A stretch of 64,000 nucleotides of DNA. Origin: Paenibacillus kribbensis. Its GTDB lineage: Bacteria; Bacillota; Bacilli; Paenibacillales; Paenibacillaceae. Positions within the stretch are counted from its first letter, which is position 1; each line of letters opens with the position of its first letter. Below the pieces are notes generated by a model that had not been told where the DNA came from, made no database searches, and was given only the letters and a program-made list of their open reading frames with translations. The position numbers and the translations under genes are program-made. Positions 33,299 to 42,273 of this stretch are shown here, one piece after another. The DNA is taken from NCBI RefSeq assembly GCF_002240415.1, contig NZ_CP020028.1, positions 3,621,501-3,685,500 of the forward strand, written 5' to 3'.

Positions 33299-34920
33299 AC
33301 CGATGTCCACCTCCAGCCTGTTGGATATTCATTTTTGAGCATACCGTCCTGCCACTTTCCCCATCCGGCTGTATATCCATCAATACATATGAGAACGTAG
33401 CCTTTGGGCTGTGCGTCGTTCTTCAATGTGATTCGCTGAACCGGGATGGATAAGGTTTCACCCTTCAAATAACGGATCGCTTCAGCATCTGAACTGGAGA
33501 GGTTTATGCTTCTAACCGCCTCAGACGGACGCAAAGCTACCGCTAACGGGTGTGAAGGGACAAATCGACCATTCTTGTCCGTTCCTATAAACCAGCCTGG
33601 ACGCACTACTTTAAGGCCGTTCAGACGATGTGAGGCCAGCGGCGACTGATAGATGCGATCTCCATAGACGACCGTGTAGCCTGTAAATGATATCTCAAGC
33701 TGCTCTTGTACAAACTGGCGATAGGACTCCATCACATCATGCGATGTGCGCGCAACCTTTACAGCCTCTTTGCCAGAACGGGACTTGCTACCCTCAAAGC
33801 CGCGTCCGGACGCTCCTTTACCTGGCTTCCCATCCATTCCTTTTTTATTTCGTTTAGCATCTCCACTGGCATACCTGCTCTGTCCGTTTCGAGCCAGCGA
33901 TTCCTCGACAGACAAATGCTGTTCCCTACGTGGCCGTTCTGCATCCATGTTCAAAGCCTTTTCTGCCACAGCGGCACGACTACCCTGATGCTGCAATACA
34001 GCGATAAAATGCCCCTCGCCCTCTACAAGATGCGGCCAGAGGCGTGCCGTCCCACGCAGCTCAGGGTGGGCTGCCGCAACCGTTTCACTCACCCATTCCG
34101 GATGTCCTGGTGCAAAGCCTGCTCCTGAAGGAACAGGAATAACCTCAAAATCAGGGTGAGCCGCCAGAAACTCTGCGATCATCCCCTCATTTTCCTCCGG
34201 TGCAAAGGTACAGGTCGAATAAACAATCCTTCCCCCGTCGCTCAACATCGAAGCCGCTACGCGCAAAATGTCCCGTTGCATGACCACACATTTTTCCACA
34301 GAGTGCGTTTCCCATTGCTTCGCCATGTCCTCATCCTTGCGGAACATGCCTTCTCCCGAACAAGGCGCATCAATTAAAATCTTGTCAAAAAAATGAGGAA
34401 AGGCCTCGGCGATCCGGTCCGGGCTTTCATTCAATACCACGGCATTACGCACACCGTATAATTCCACATTTTTAGCCAACGCCTTGGTTCGTTCCGCGCT
34501 AATATCATTCGTTACCAATACACCGCTTCCTTGCAGCTTGGCGGCTATTTGAGTCGATTTCCCCCCCGGTGCAGCGCACAGGTCCAATACAGTCTCATCC
34601 ACAGCTACATTTAGCAGTTCTACCGGAGACATTGCACTGGGTTCCTGCACATAATACAGCCCCGCATGGTAGTAAGGATGCAACCCGGGCTTCGTACCGT
34701 GCGGAATGTAAAAACCTGTACTACACCACGGTATCGGACGCAGCTCAAATGGCGAAATCGCCTTAAACGCCTCCACCGGAATTTTTAATGTATTGACTCG
34801 TATTCCCGCATGTGGCGTATGCTCATAAGCAGCCATAAAAGCTTCAAATTCGTCACCAAGCAGTTGCTCCATGCGCTTCACAAATGCTGTAGGAAGCTGT
34901 ACACCCATAATCGTAATCAT
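33295..34920 (-). CDS. rRNA (cytosine-C5-)-methyltransferase, RsmF type
   Basis: This 541-residue SAM-dependent NOL1/NOP2/Sun methyltransferase modifies 16S rRNA cytosines. SAM motif I is VLDLCAAPGGKSTQIA. The two active-site Cys are in DAPCSGEGMFRKDE and VYSTCTFAPEENE. The C-terminal 140 residues form the RsmF-specific PUA-like end (LNGLKVVRPGWFIG). About 70 residues between the parts (near 330-400) are very basic, Gly/Ser/Lys/Arg-rich and probably a disordered RNA-binding linker, longer than I expect for the family. ACAGG precedes the ATG. It heads a two-gene operon with the pseudouridine synthase. Confidence 0.93.
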   Translation of the reverse strand: MITIMGVQLPTAFVKRMEQLLGDEFEAFMAAYEHTPHAGIRVNTLKIPVEAFKAISPFELRPIPWCSTGFYIPHGTKPGLHPYYHAGLYYVQEPSAMSPVELLNVAVDETVLDLCAAPGGKSTQIAAKLQGSGVLVTNDISAERTKALAKNVELYGVRNAVVLNESPDRIAEAFPHFFDKILIDAPCSGEGMFRKDEDMAKQWETHSVEKCVVMQRDILRVAASMLSDGGRIVYSTCTFAPEENEGMIAEFLAAHPDFEVIPVPSGAGFAPGHPEWVSETVAAAHPELRGTARLWPHLVEGEGHFIAVLQHQGSRAAVAEKALNMDAERPRREQHLSVEESLARNGQSRYASGDAKRNKKGMDGKPGKGASGRGFEGSKSRSGKEAVKVARTSHDVMESYRQFVQEQLEISFTGYTVVYGDRIYQSPLASHRLNGLKVVRPGWFIGTDKNGRFVPSHPLAVALRPSEAVRSINLSSSDAEAIRYLKGETLSIPVQRITLKNDAQPKGYVLICIDGYTAGWGKWQDGMLKNEYPTGWRWTSV

Positions 34921-34994
34921 CCTGTCCTGTTAAAATAAAATTAATTGTACCATAATCGATCCGTTATGCCGCAATAATGCTGTGGTTTACAAAC

Positions 34995-35023
34995 TTTCAC
35001 TACACACTGTAATGTTGTATAAT
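34995..35023 (+). promoter_or_regulatory. Promoter of membrane thioredoxin gene
   Basis: TTTCAC, a 17-bp spacer, then TATAAT, 49 bp upstream of the TTG start at 35072. This is a good housekeeping sigma-A type promoter. Confidence 0.6.
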
Positions 35024-35071
35024 AATGAGATTCTTAGCTACATATTTTGAATTTTGATAGGAGAGATTATA

Positions 35072-35599
35072 TTGAACGCCCAAAAATCCAACAAGAAGAA
35101 GCTTATACCTGTCATTGGCTTTTTTGTTGTGCTGGCCATTTTGATTGGAGTGCTGCTTGCTTTAAATTCAGGCACTAAAAACAATCTGTATGGCGTATCC
35201 ACAGCTTCTTTAAAGCCAGCCACTCAAGAACTGCTGAATGATCCGAACTATCAGCAGATTATTAAGCCAGAAGATCTGAAAAGCAAAATTGATAATAAAG
35301 AAAGCTTTTTCGTATATCATTTTGCCTCCGACTGTGTTCATTGCCGCGCCACTACTCCCCAGCTAATGCCTTTGAGCAAGCAGGAGAATATCACAATGCA
35401 TGAGTTTAACCTGCGCGAGTATGAGGACGGCTGGGACAAGTACAACATTCAATATACGCCTACGCTAGTCTATTACGAAAAAGGCGTGGAAAAGGATCGT
35501 ATGGAAGGCGGCTTGAAGGAGGACCCTTCTGACAACGGCTTTACACTTGACGATTTCAAAGCCTTTTTTGAAAAATATAAAAAGAACGTGACCTCCTAG
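35072..35599 (+). CDS. Membrane-anchored thioredoxin-like protein
   Basis: This protein of about 175 residues has an N-terminal membrane anchor (LIPVIGFFVVLAILIGVLLAL) and an extracytoplasmic thioredoxin fold. The redox motif is CVHC in FASDCVHCRATTP, followed by the cis-Pro segment QYTPTLVYYEKG. The long open frame starts at TTG 35054, but AGGAG lies 8 bases before TTG 35072, giving the start MNAQKSNKKK. It is likely a thiol-disulfide exchange protein at the outer membrane face, as in cytochrome maturation or protein folding. No partner gene is adjacent. A strong terminator follows. Confidence 0.88.
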   Translation: MNAQKSNKKKLIPVIGFFVVLAILIGVLLALNSGTKNNLYGVSTASLKPATQELLNDPNYQQIIKPEDLKSKIDNKESFFVYHFASDCVHCRATTPQLMPLSKQENITMHEFNLREYEDGWDKYNIQYTPTLVYYEKGVEKDRMEGGLKEDPSDNGFTLDDFKAFFEKYKKNVTS

Positions 35600-35627
35600 A
35601 GGACGTTCGCACATTCTGGAACGATAA

Positions 35628-35662
35628 AGCAGCCCGATCCCCTCAAAATGGATCGGGCTGCT
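35628..35662. terminator. Bidirectional terminator
   Basis: A perfect 13-bp GC-rich stem (AGCAGCCCGATCC/GGATCGGGCTGCT) with a 9-base loop lies between the convergent thioredoxin and DUF309 genes. Confidence 0.85.
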
Positions 35663-35685
35663 TGCTTATTATGATGCGCTTCGAA

Positions 35686-36255
35686 TTACGTCGCGTCCTT
35701 CGTTTCGGGCGAGGCTATGCAGGAGTCGTCAGCGCCCAGTCTGCGCCTGATTGAAGCTTCCAGCGCCTGCTGACGCTGCTTATGCTTTTCCCCACGCTGC
35801 GGGCTTCGCTGCTGCGGGATATTGGCGGGAATGAGCGGCGATGCATTCTCTACGGCCTGGCGTAACGCGGGCTCGACGATTTCAATCGTCAAATCCCGAT
35901 AAACCGGTGGCCGATGTTGAAGATCTTCCTTGACAGCGGCAACAAATTCGGCTAGCTGACGGGCACAAACACGTGCTTCGTCCACCAGCTTCAACATATT
36001 AATGCCCAGCGCCTGCGGTGGAGCATGTTCCAGCCTGTGTACCGCACTGTCCAGCATCATATGCCCACCACGATAGTTCCCATTGCGAAAATGAAACAGC
36101 CCAACAGCTATTTGCAGTAAACCTTTATATACAGGGTCACGGTCCAGCTTAAGCCACAGCTCTTCCAGTACCTCATGACATTCAAAATAATCCCGATCCC
36201 GATTGAAGTATACCAAGTATGTCACGTACAACGGTTCATAGGAAAGGTTCACCAT
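35686..36255 (-). CDS. DUF309 domain-containing protein
   Basis: This 189-residue protein has the DUF309 helical core near residues 12-75: YLVYFNRDRDYFECHEVLEELWLK, with the conserved FECHEVLEELW motif, and GLLQIAVGLFHFRNGNYRGG. The C-terminal 60 residues are Gln/Arg-rich and likely disordered. Its ATG directly follows the stop codon of the alarmone synthetase gene, so translation is coupled. The function of the family is unknown. Confidence 0.9.
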   Translation of the reverse strand: MVNLSYEPLYVTYLVYFNRDRDYFECHEVLEELWLKLDRDPVYKGLLQIAVGLFHFRNGNYRGGHMMLDSAVHRLEHAPPQALGINMLKLVDEARVCARQLAEFVAAVKEDLQHRPPVYRDLTIEIVEPALRQAVENASPLIPANIPQQRSPQRGEKHKQRQQALEASIRRRLGADDSCIASPETKDAT

Positions 36256-37068
36256 TCATTGTTCATCCCTGTCTTCTTCCTTGGTTGAAGATTCCAGCAT
36301 CTGCTTGACTTCATCGTGAAGCTGCTTGATTCCTTCCATATCGTGTTGCTCCCACAGCTCATTAAACCTGCGCTGTGCCTCAATCGTTTCGCTAATCTTA
36401 TGGTAAAAATACAAGCGATGCATACCTGTCAGCACTTTGGAAACGATATTTGCTTCATCCTCAAATTTTTTCTGTGCTTCCAATATTTCAAGGCGAATGG
36501 AAGACATCTCATTATCCAATACAAAGGCTGCTTCAGCGGCCTTTTTCAACCGTGCCCGCATTTCATCCGGCAAGCTTTCACGATACTTATAGCTGAGTGA
36601 GTGCTCGATGGTGGCCCAGAAATTCATAGCCAATGTACGGATCTGAATTTCCGCCAGCACAATTTTCAATCCCAGCGCCGTTTGCACCGGATATTCTACA
36701 ATCATATGAAAGCTGCGGTAGCCGCTATCTTTATAGTTGGTGATATAGTCCTTTTCATATAGAACAGTCAAATCCTTGCGCCCTCGAATGTACTCGGCTA
36801 CCCGCCGAATATCCTCAACGAATTGACACATAATACGGATGCCCGCAATATCCTCGATTCCCGTCTCCAGCTGATCAGGAGAAACCTGCAATCTTTTCGC
36901 TTTATCGAGGATGCTTGATATTTTTTTAACCCGTCCGGTTACGAATTCGATAGGAGCGTATTCCTCGCGCTTCTTCAGCTCCGCACGCATTGTTTTGAAC
37001 TTGACCTTAAGCTCCTCCACCGCCTGATCGTATGGCAGCAAAAATGTTCCCCAGTCTCTTCCGTCCAT
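36256..37068 (-). CDS. Small alarmone synthetase (GTP pyrophosphokinase family)
   Basis: This single-domain (p)ppGpp synthetase of about 270 residues belongs to the YjbM/RelQ or YwaC/RelP group and transfers pyrophosphate from ATP to GDP/GTP. The synthetase motifs are present: IEDIAGIRIMCQFVEDI, NYKDSGYRSFHMIVEYP (the G-loop Tyr) and LAEIQIRTLAMNFWATIEHSLSYK. No hydrolase or TGS domain is present. It is somewhat longer than B. subtilis YjbM (211) because of extra C-terminal coiled coil. The frame opens at 37098, but AGGAGGT fits ATG 37068. It lies 35 bp after pyrD on the same strand. Confidence 0.93.
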   Translation of the reverse strand: MDGRDWGTFLLPYDQAVEELKVKFKTMRAELKKREEYAPIEFVTGRVKKISSILDKAKRLQVSPDQLETGIEDIAGIRIMCQFVEDIRRVAEYIRGRKDLTVLYEKDYITNYKDSGYRSFHMIVEYPVQTALGLKIVLAEIQIRTLAMNFWATIEHSLSYKYRESLPDEMRARLKKAAEAAFVLDNEMSSIRLEILEAQKKFEDEANIVSKVLTGMHRLYFYHKISETIEAQRRFNELWEQHDMEGIKQLHDEVKQMLESSTKEEDRDEQ

Positions 37069-37103
37069 CCCCGTACCTCCTGTCTCTTCCGATACCACAT
37101 TTT

Positions 37104-38210
37104 TTATCTGTGATCTGCACCAACAGCCTCGGTTATGTGTCTAAAGCCGTCCTTTCGAAGCAGTTCACGCAGACCGGCGTGTAAAGCCCGGTTGACTTCC
37201 GGTCCCTCGTAGATCAATGCTGTATAAATTTCAATCAGGCTCGCGCCTGCTTTAATTTTGTCATAGGCATCACGGCTGGTGAAAATACCGCCCGATCCGA
37301 TAATAGGCAGCTTCCCCTCCGTCTGGCGGTATACCCGCCCGATAACCTCTGTAGAACGGTCACGCAGCGGCTTGCCGCTCAGTCCTCCCGTTTCGCTCGC
37401 ATTTCGGTGTGTCAGACCAGCCCTGGATATTGTTGTATTGGTCGCAATAATACCGTCCACTCCACTGGCAGCAATCGCATCCGTCATATATTCCAGTTCC
37501 TCATCCGATACGTCTGGCGCTATTTTAACCAGCACAGACTTGGCTTCGCCAGACTTGGCCGCCTGCACGCCCATCTCTGCCCGAACCGCTTCCAGCAATG
37601 ATTTCAGTTCACTGCCATGCTGGAGCTTACGCAAATCCGGTGTATTCGGGGAGCTAATATTCACTACAAAGAAGTCCGCATATGGATATAGCGCGGATAT
37701 ACACTTTTCATAATCCTTATGTGCATCCTCATTGGGCGTGGTTTTGTTTTTGCCAATATTAACAGCGACCGGAACGGGCCGATGTTTGAGTGCAGCCAAT
37801 CGTTCGGCCATACTCTCCGCTCCCAGATTGTTAAAGCCCATCCGATTGACCAATGCCTCATCGGGAGGCAACCGGAACAAACGGGGCCGATCATTTCCGG
37901 GCTGTCCGACAGGTGTCACCGTGCCTACTTCCATAAATCCAAACCCAATCGAGGAAAAGCCGGCAACCGCTTCCGCATTTTTATCCAATCCCGCAGCCAG
38001 TCCAATCGGGTTGGGAAAATGAAGGCCGAACAGATCAACGGCAAGGTCCTCCGTTTCCTTGACTCCGTACATGCCTCGCAGCGTTGCTGCTCCACCGGGA
38101 AGCGCCCCCGCGTACTTTAAGCCACCAATGACTACATGATGGGCCGTTTCCGGACTCATTTTGAAAAAAACAGGTTTTGCAATCCTTCGATACAACACGT
38201 TATCATCCAC
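37104..38210 (-). CDS. pyrD: Dihydroorotate dehydrogenase (quinone), class 2
   Basis: This 368-residue FMN enzyme oxidises dihydroorotate to orotate with quinone as acceptor. An N-terminal amphipathic helix (RRIAKPVFFKMSPETAHHV) anchors it to the membrane. The catalytic base is Ser in VVNISSPNTPDLR, which marks class 2 (class 1 has Cys). GLAAGLDKNAE and GSGGIFTSRDAYDKIKAGASLIEIYT are FMN-site segments. The start is either GTG 38210 or GTG 38198; both are poorly spaced from CGGAG. Bacillus normally has a class 1B PyrD with PyrK inside the pyr operon, so this class 2 gene outside a pyr cluster is a Paenibacillus-like trait. Confidence 0.93.
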   Translation of the reverse strand: MDDNVLYRRIAKPVFFKMSPETAHHVVIGGLKYAGALPGGAATLRGMYGVKETEDLAVDLFGLHFPNPIGLAAGLDKNAEAVAGFSSIGFGFMEVGTVTPVGQPGNDRPRLFRLPPDEALVNRMGFNNLGAESMAERLAALKHRPVPVAVNIGKNKTTPNEDAHKDYEKCISALYPYADFFVVNISSPNTPDLRKLQHGSELKSLLEAVRAEMGVQAAKSGEAKSVLVKIAPDVSDEELEYMTDAIAASGVDGIIATNTTISRAGLTHRNASETGGLSGKPLRDRSTEVIGRVYRQTEGKLPIIGSGGIFTSRDAYDKIKAGASLIEIYTALIYEGPEVNRALHAGLRELLRKDGFRHITEAVGADHR

Positions 38211-38416
38211 TCCGTTCTATGCCCTTGCACATTCCTAAAAAACATCTTTACAAAATAGTTTAGCTTTTTCCATACCAAAAAGAAAGTAATTTGCGAGGTA
38301 CGGCAGCAGAACCATTCAGTTGTCATAGAGATGTCATTGAAAATGTATAATCAAACCATTTACAATGGACATAGTAAGACAGGGTTTTAGCCCGTCAGAA
38401 AAGAGGGATTGCTGAT

Positions 38417-38563
38417 ATGAAGACCAAGCGCAAGCCGCCCAGTCTGCAAAAGAAAAAGGACGAGGTGAACAAGAAGGCGATCGTATGGACCGCCGTCAGC
38501 TTTGTTCTCCTCATCGTTGTGATCGTCCTGGTCATTGTTTTAGCACAAGCGGGAACCCGTTAA
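38417..38563 (+). CDS. 48-residue single-pass membrane protein
   Basis: This short gene encodes 48 residues: a very basic start (KTKRKPPSLQQ-like, KPPSLQKKKDEVNKK) and then one membrane helix (AIVWTAVSFVLLIVVIVLVI). AGAGGG lies 9 bases before the ATG. Coding is supported by the clean charge/hydrophobic division. It resembles the small membrane proteins that regulate or assist larger membrane complexes, but its partner is unknown. Confidence 0.6.
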   Translation: MKTKRKPPSLQKKKDEVNKKAIVWTAVSFVLLIVVIVLVIVLAQAGTR

Positions 38564-38591
38564 ACAACAAGTAGCTCTTGCATCGAAAAGG

Positions 38592-40022
38592 TTAATTTAA
38601 CCAGTGATAGGTTTTGCGGGGATTCGTCTGATCGTGCTTCGACTCGCTCGTAAATCGGGAATCAGGCACAAGCACTTGATCAGGCAATCCCCCAGTACCA
38701 ATGACTACCTCCGTACCTGAAGGCACAAGAGCAAACAATTCCTCCACATCCCTCTTGCCCATGCGGACACAGCCCAACGACTCATTTTTCCCGATGCTGT
38801 CTGGCTCGTTGGTGCCATGGATGGCATAATTCGTTGCAGACAGCTGCATTCCACGGCTACCGAACTCACCATTGGATTTACCGTTTGGATTCACTACTTT
38901 ATCGGTAATTACAAATTTCCCTTCCGGCGTTTTTTCTCCACCCAATCCCACTGAATAATTCCGGATGAGCACATTGCCACTCAACAGTCCGAGCCTGTGC
39001 TTGGATTTGTCTACCACAATTCGCAGCGGCTGCCCCAGAAAAGGCCGTCCATGCAGCGACGATGCCAGTAAAGGACTGCTCTCAGCCGACGAGCCAGCCT
39101 GTTGATCTGATTCCTTCCCTGTCCGTTGTCCCGGTGAAGCAAGTAAATTACGCATAGGTACAAAAGCCTTCTTCATCTCCTCTGTCGTACCGTACATCAT
39201 GTTATCAGGAAAATTTCGGGTCAGCTCATCAAGGCTCCGGGGAAGACGTTGATGCTGCGAACGAAAAGCACGCATGGAGCTATTCAGCACAGCCAGTTCC
39301 TCCTGGCCGGCAGCCCATTCCAGACCTGCTTTGCGAAGATTCTCCCTGTCCGACGGCTTGCAAGCACACGCAGCGGCGTCATAAGACTGAACAGCTAATC
39401 CACCATTACCTCTGTTTTGCACACTGAGTAATGGCTGCATTCCATCTCTCCAAAGTAACCATGAGCCGCTTTGCTCCATACCCAGCACGGTGGTTTTGGG
39501 GGGCAGGCGATCCGTCTTTGTCAGCATATCAGCAAGCGCCGTTTCAGCTCCGCTCCCTTTTCGACCTTGAGCCGTAAACACGCCACCAGCATTAGTCCCA
39601 CCGATCTGAGCTGTCTCCTTTGGATCAACATCCGGTACTTCTGCAGCTTTCACGTTATCAACTGCTGTGCGCTCGGTTCCGGGTGGTACGGATGCGTTCT
39701 CATTTGAATGCTTCGGCGCATTGGCTGAGGGCACCCATATGAGCAAAAGTACCATGAGGGCAGTTAGCAGATGACGTGCACGGGCTGTTCGTCGCTCCTT
39801 CTCCTTGGACATCTGAACCAGTTTATCCTGATATTCCATCCATACGTCTGCCGGAATCTGTTTATGCTCGAAGGCTTCAAACACTTCCCCCGCGCGATTG
39901 AAGCAATAATTTGCTTTGCCCTCCTGACCGCTGCTCTCATACTCTTTACCGAGTAAATACCAGGCCATTTTATTATCAGGATGCTTTTTTACATACGATT
40001 TAAGATGAGGCGAATGGTCCAT
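38592..40022 (-). CDS. L,D-transpeptidase (YkuD) with N-terminal TPR-like region
   Basis: This protein of about 476 residues is predicted to cross-link peptidoglycan 3-3 or attach proteins. Residues about 1-70 form a TPR-like repeat (MAWYLLGKEYESSGQEGKANYCFNRAGE) on the cytoplasmic side. One membrane helix near 85-105 (LLTALMVLLLIW) follows, and then a long Ser/Gly-rich stalk. The YkuD domain near 335-450 (RPFLGQPLRIVVDKSKHRLGLL) has catalytic His in YAIHGTNEP and Cys in SLGCVRM. The frame opens at 40097, but AGGAGGATCCG fits ATG 40022. A cytoplasmic TPR on a transpeptidase is an unusual layout that may sense or recruit a partner. Confidence 0.88.
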   Translation of the reverse strand: MDHSPHLKSYVKKHPDNKMAWYLLGKEYESSGQEGKANYCFNRAGEVFEAFEHKQIPADVWMEYQDKLVQMSKEKERRTARARHLLTALMVLLLIWVPSANAPKHSNENASVPPGTERTAVDNVKAAEVPDVDPKETAQIGGTNAGGVFTAQGRKGSGAETALADMLTKTDRLPPKTTVLGMEQSGSWLLWRDGMQPLLSVQNRGNGGLAVQSYDAAACACKPSDRENLRKAGLEWAAGQEELAVLNSSMRAFRSQHQRLPRSLDELTRNFPDNMMYGTTEEMKKAFVPMRNLLASPGQRTGKESDQQAGSSAESSPLLASSLHGRPFLGQPLRIVVDKSKHRLGLLSGNVLIRNYSVGLGGEKTPEGKFVITDKVVNPNGKSNGEFGSRGMQLSATNYAIHGTNEPDSIGKNESLGCVRMGKRDVEELFALVPSGTEVVIGTGGLPDQVLVPDSRFTSESKHDQTNPRKTYHWLN

Positions 40023-40097
40023 CGGATCCTCCTGATCGTGTAATCTTGCATACTTCCTATTATGTATATCGGTCGAAGCAGGCCAGATGGACAGCAT

Positions 40098-40118
40098 AAA
40101 AAAAACGTCTATCGACGT
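40098..40118 (-). terminator. Short hairpin plus T run upstream of L,D-transpeptidase
   Basis: On the minus strand a 5-bp stem (ACGTC-GATA-GACGT) is followed by eight T. It lies 76 bp before the L,D-transpeptidase start, where it would act as an attenuator of a leader transcript. Confidence 0.5.
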
Positions 40119-40162
40119 ACTTTCACGGAAGCCAGACCGCGCTTAGCGGAAGTTTTTCTTGC

Positions 40163-40203
40163 GATTATAGAATAGTTCAGCTCCGCTGAACCATTCTATA
40201 ATC
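40163..40203. repeat. 41-bp near-perfect palindrome
   Basis: The 19-base arms differ at one position, around a 3-base centre: GATTATAGAATAGTTCAGC against GCTGAACCATTCTATAATC. It lies between the ferredoxin terminator and the short T-run hairpin. It is not followed by T, so it is more likely an operator or an RNA structure than a terminator. Confidence 0.55.
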
Positions 40204-40268
40204 TTAAAAAAACAGCACCGTCAGCATACCTTCACCGTTATACGGCGAAGGAAGCTGTCGATGCTGTG
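40204..40268 (-). terminator. Terminator of ferredoxin gene
   Basis: On the minus strand a long imperfect hairpin (ACAGCATCGACAGC against GCTGACGGTGCTGT, with an inner CCTTCGCCG stem) runs into seven T just downstream of the ferredoxin stop codon. Confidence 0.75.
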
Positions 40269-40288
40269 TCCACCCAAGAAGCCTACAC

Positions 40289-40555
<267 letters not shown>

Positions 40556-40693
40556 TCAAACAAACCAGCTTTTGCATTCTATTCACATATTAATACAAAC
40601 GAAAAATTATTACAAATTATTTTCCTTTATCCTTGATGTAAAAAACACTTATAGTATAACCTTCTGCTGTTCTGCATAAATTCACCAAAAAAT

Positions 40694-42004
40694 TCACTCA
40701 GGGGACGGAAGATTGTCTTTTTGCAGTGAAGTTCCACGCAGTTTGGAATTGCGAAGAAGCACTGAAGGATCATCTCCCAGCATCCCGGCAGTCAAAATTG
40801 CATTTTCACCAAATTTGTCGCGCAGCGCATCCATCGTCTTCAATAGACTTTCTTTCTTCGGCTGATCCTGGTATTCGAAAAGATCCAGCTGAACGGCCGC
40901 TTCCTCCTTCGGAATGAGCTGCTGCAGCGTAATTCCCAGCAAACGCACAGGCTTGTCCTCTTCCCAATGACGACGATACAGCGCACAAGCTTCCTTATAT
41001 ATGTCTTCAGCATTTTCCGTAGGAGTACTTCTAATCTGAGAACGCGTAAAAGTTTTCATATCTGGCGTCCGAATCGTCAGCTGAATACCTCCTGCCAGCA
41101 TACCGTGTCGTCGAAGCCTCCGGGCTACCTGGTCGCTAATGTTAAGAAGTACCCGCTGAGCCTCTTCCAGCTTCACCACATCCATAGGCAAAGTAGTCGT
41201 ATGACCGATGGACTTGTTAGGTTCTCGTTCCGTGCTGACTGGAGAATGATTAATCCCGTTAGCCGCCAATTTGAGCCACGATCCTGTCACGCCAAATGCG
41301 CCAATTAACATTTGTTCATCCGCCTTGGCCAGTTGCCCGATCGTGCGAATGTTCATTTGCAGGAGTTTGTCTGCCGTTTTGCGACCCACACCAAACAATT
41401 GACTGCAAGGAAGCTTCCACAAAATGCCGGGCACATCACGCAGACGCAAAACCGATATTCCACGCGGCTTTTTTAAATCAGAGGCCATTTTCGCTAACAG
41501 CTTGTTGGGCGCCACTCCGATTGAGCAGGGCAAGCCAAGCTCATCATTGACTCTGCGCTTGATTTCCTCTGCAATTTCCAGAGGTGTTCCAAACTGCCTG
41601 GAACCTGTAATGTCCAGATAACATTCATCAATCGAAGTGGCCTCCAGCATAGGCGTATACGAATAAGCAATGCTCATAAACGCTTTGGAATAACGACGGT
41701 ACAAGTGAAAATCAGGCTGTATTACGATGAGCTGTGGACAAATCCGGCGCGCCTGCTGAACAACCATCCCTGTTGAAATACCCAAGCGTCGGGCTTCGTA
41801 GGAGCAGGTTACAATTACACCTCTGCGCAGCTCACTACTGCCAGCTACGGCGGTAGGCAACCCCTTATATTTCTCCGGTTCCTCCGCTGCATGAACGGAA
41901 CAATAAAATGCATTCATATCCACATGCAAAATAACTCGCCCATCGACCGGATAATAAGCACTGACATCTTTCACGCTCAACCCTTCTTTTATCTGTAAAT
42001 TCAC
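40694..42004 (-). CDS. dinB: DNA polymerase IV (DinB, Y family)
   Basis: This 436-residue translesion polymerase has catalytic acids in LHVDMNAFYCSV and SIDECYLDIT. GSSELRRGVIVTCSYEARRLGI is the finger region, and GVGRKTADKLLQMNIRTIGQLA the thumb HhH. The beta-clamp-binding QLDLF lies near residue 387, then the C-terminal KFGENAILTAGML. The GTG start at 42004 has a weak site; an internal GTG 41974 with GAAGGG 6 bases upstream is an alternative. An N-terminal extension before VILHVDMNAF is slightly longer than usual. SOS boxes are not obvious in the 270-bp upstream region. Confidence 0.93.
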   Translation of the reverse strand: MNLQIKEGLSVKDVSAYYPVDGRVILHVDMNAFYCSVHAAEEPEKYKGLPTAVAGSSELRRGVIVTCSYEARRLGISTGMVVQQARRICPQLIVIQPDFHLYRRYSKAFMSIAYSYTPMLEATSIDECYLDITGSRQFGTPLEIAEEIKRRVNDELGLPCSIGVAPNKLLAKMASDLKKPRGISVLRLRDVPGILWKLPCSQLFGVGRKTADKLLQMNIRTIGQLAKADEQMLIGAFGVTGSWLKLAANGINHSPVSTEREPNKSIGHTTTLPMDVVKLEEAQRVLLNISDQVARRLRRHGMLAGGIQLTIRTPDMKTFTRSQIRSTPTENAEDIYKEACALYRRHWEEDKPVRLLGITLQQLIPKEEAAVQLDLFEYQDQPKKESLLKTMDALRDKFGENAILTAGMLGDDPSVLLRNSKLRGTSLQKDNLPSPE

Positions 42005-42120
42005 CCGTTCTTACGGGAATATGTCTCTTGGTTTAAATTTAGATCCGGATTCTCCTTCTATTTTACATGAGATTTTACATGAGAATAAAGACTTTCCGGC
42101 CATAAAATGATAATTATATA

Positions 42121-42149
42121 TTACATTTGAAGTCATTAGTTGATATAAT
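42121..42149 (+). promoter_or_regulatory. Promoter of citramalate synthase gene
   Basis: TTACAT, a 17-bp spacer, then TATAAT. The start codon is about 125 bp further down, leaving a leader with one hairpin (ACGCTT...AAGCGT at 42177-42198) but no T-box signature. Confidence 0.5.
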
Positions 42150-42273
42150 CGAGTATCATACGAACAAGGCAGGCTGACGCTTTCCTGTTTTTAAGCGTTA
42201 AACAACTAAACAAATCAGCTTAAAAAGCAAAGTTTCATTAAAATCTGAGCATTCCGCAAAGGAGGAGTCCCTC

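Noticed and set aside
42150..42273. T-box or leader peptide before cimA
   Set aside because: No T-box sequence or leader ORF rich in branched-chain codons was seen; only one small hairpin.
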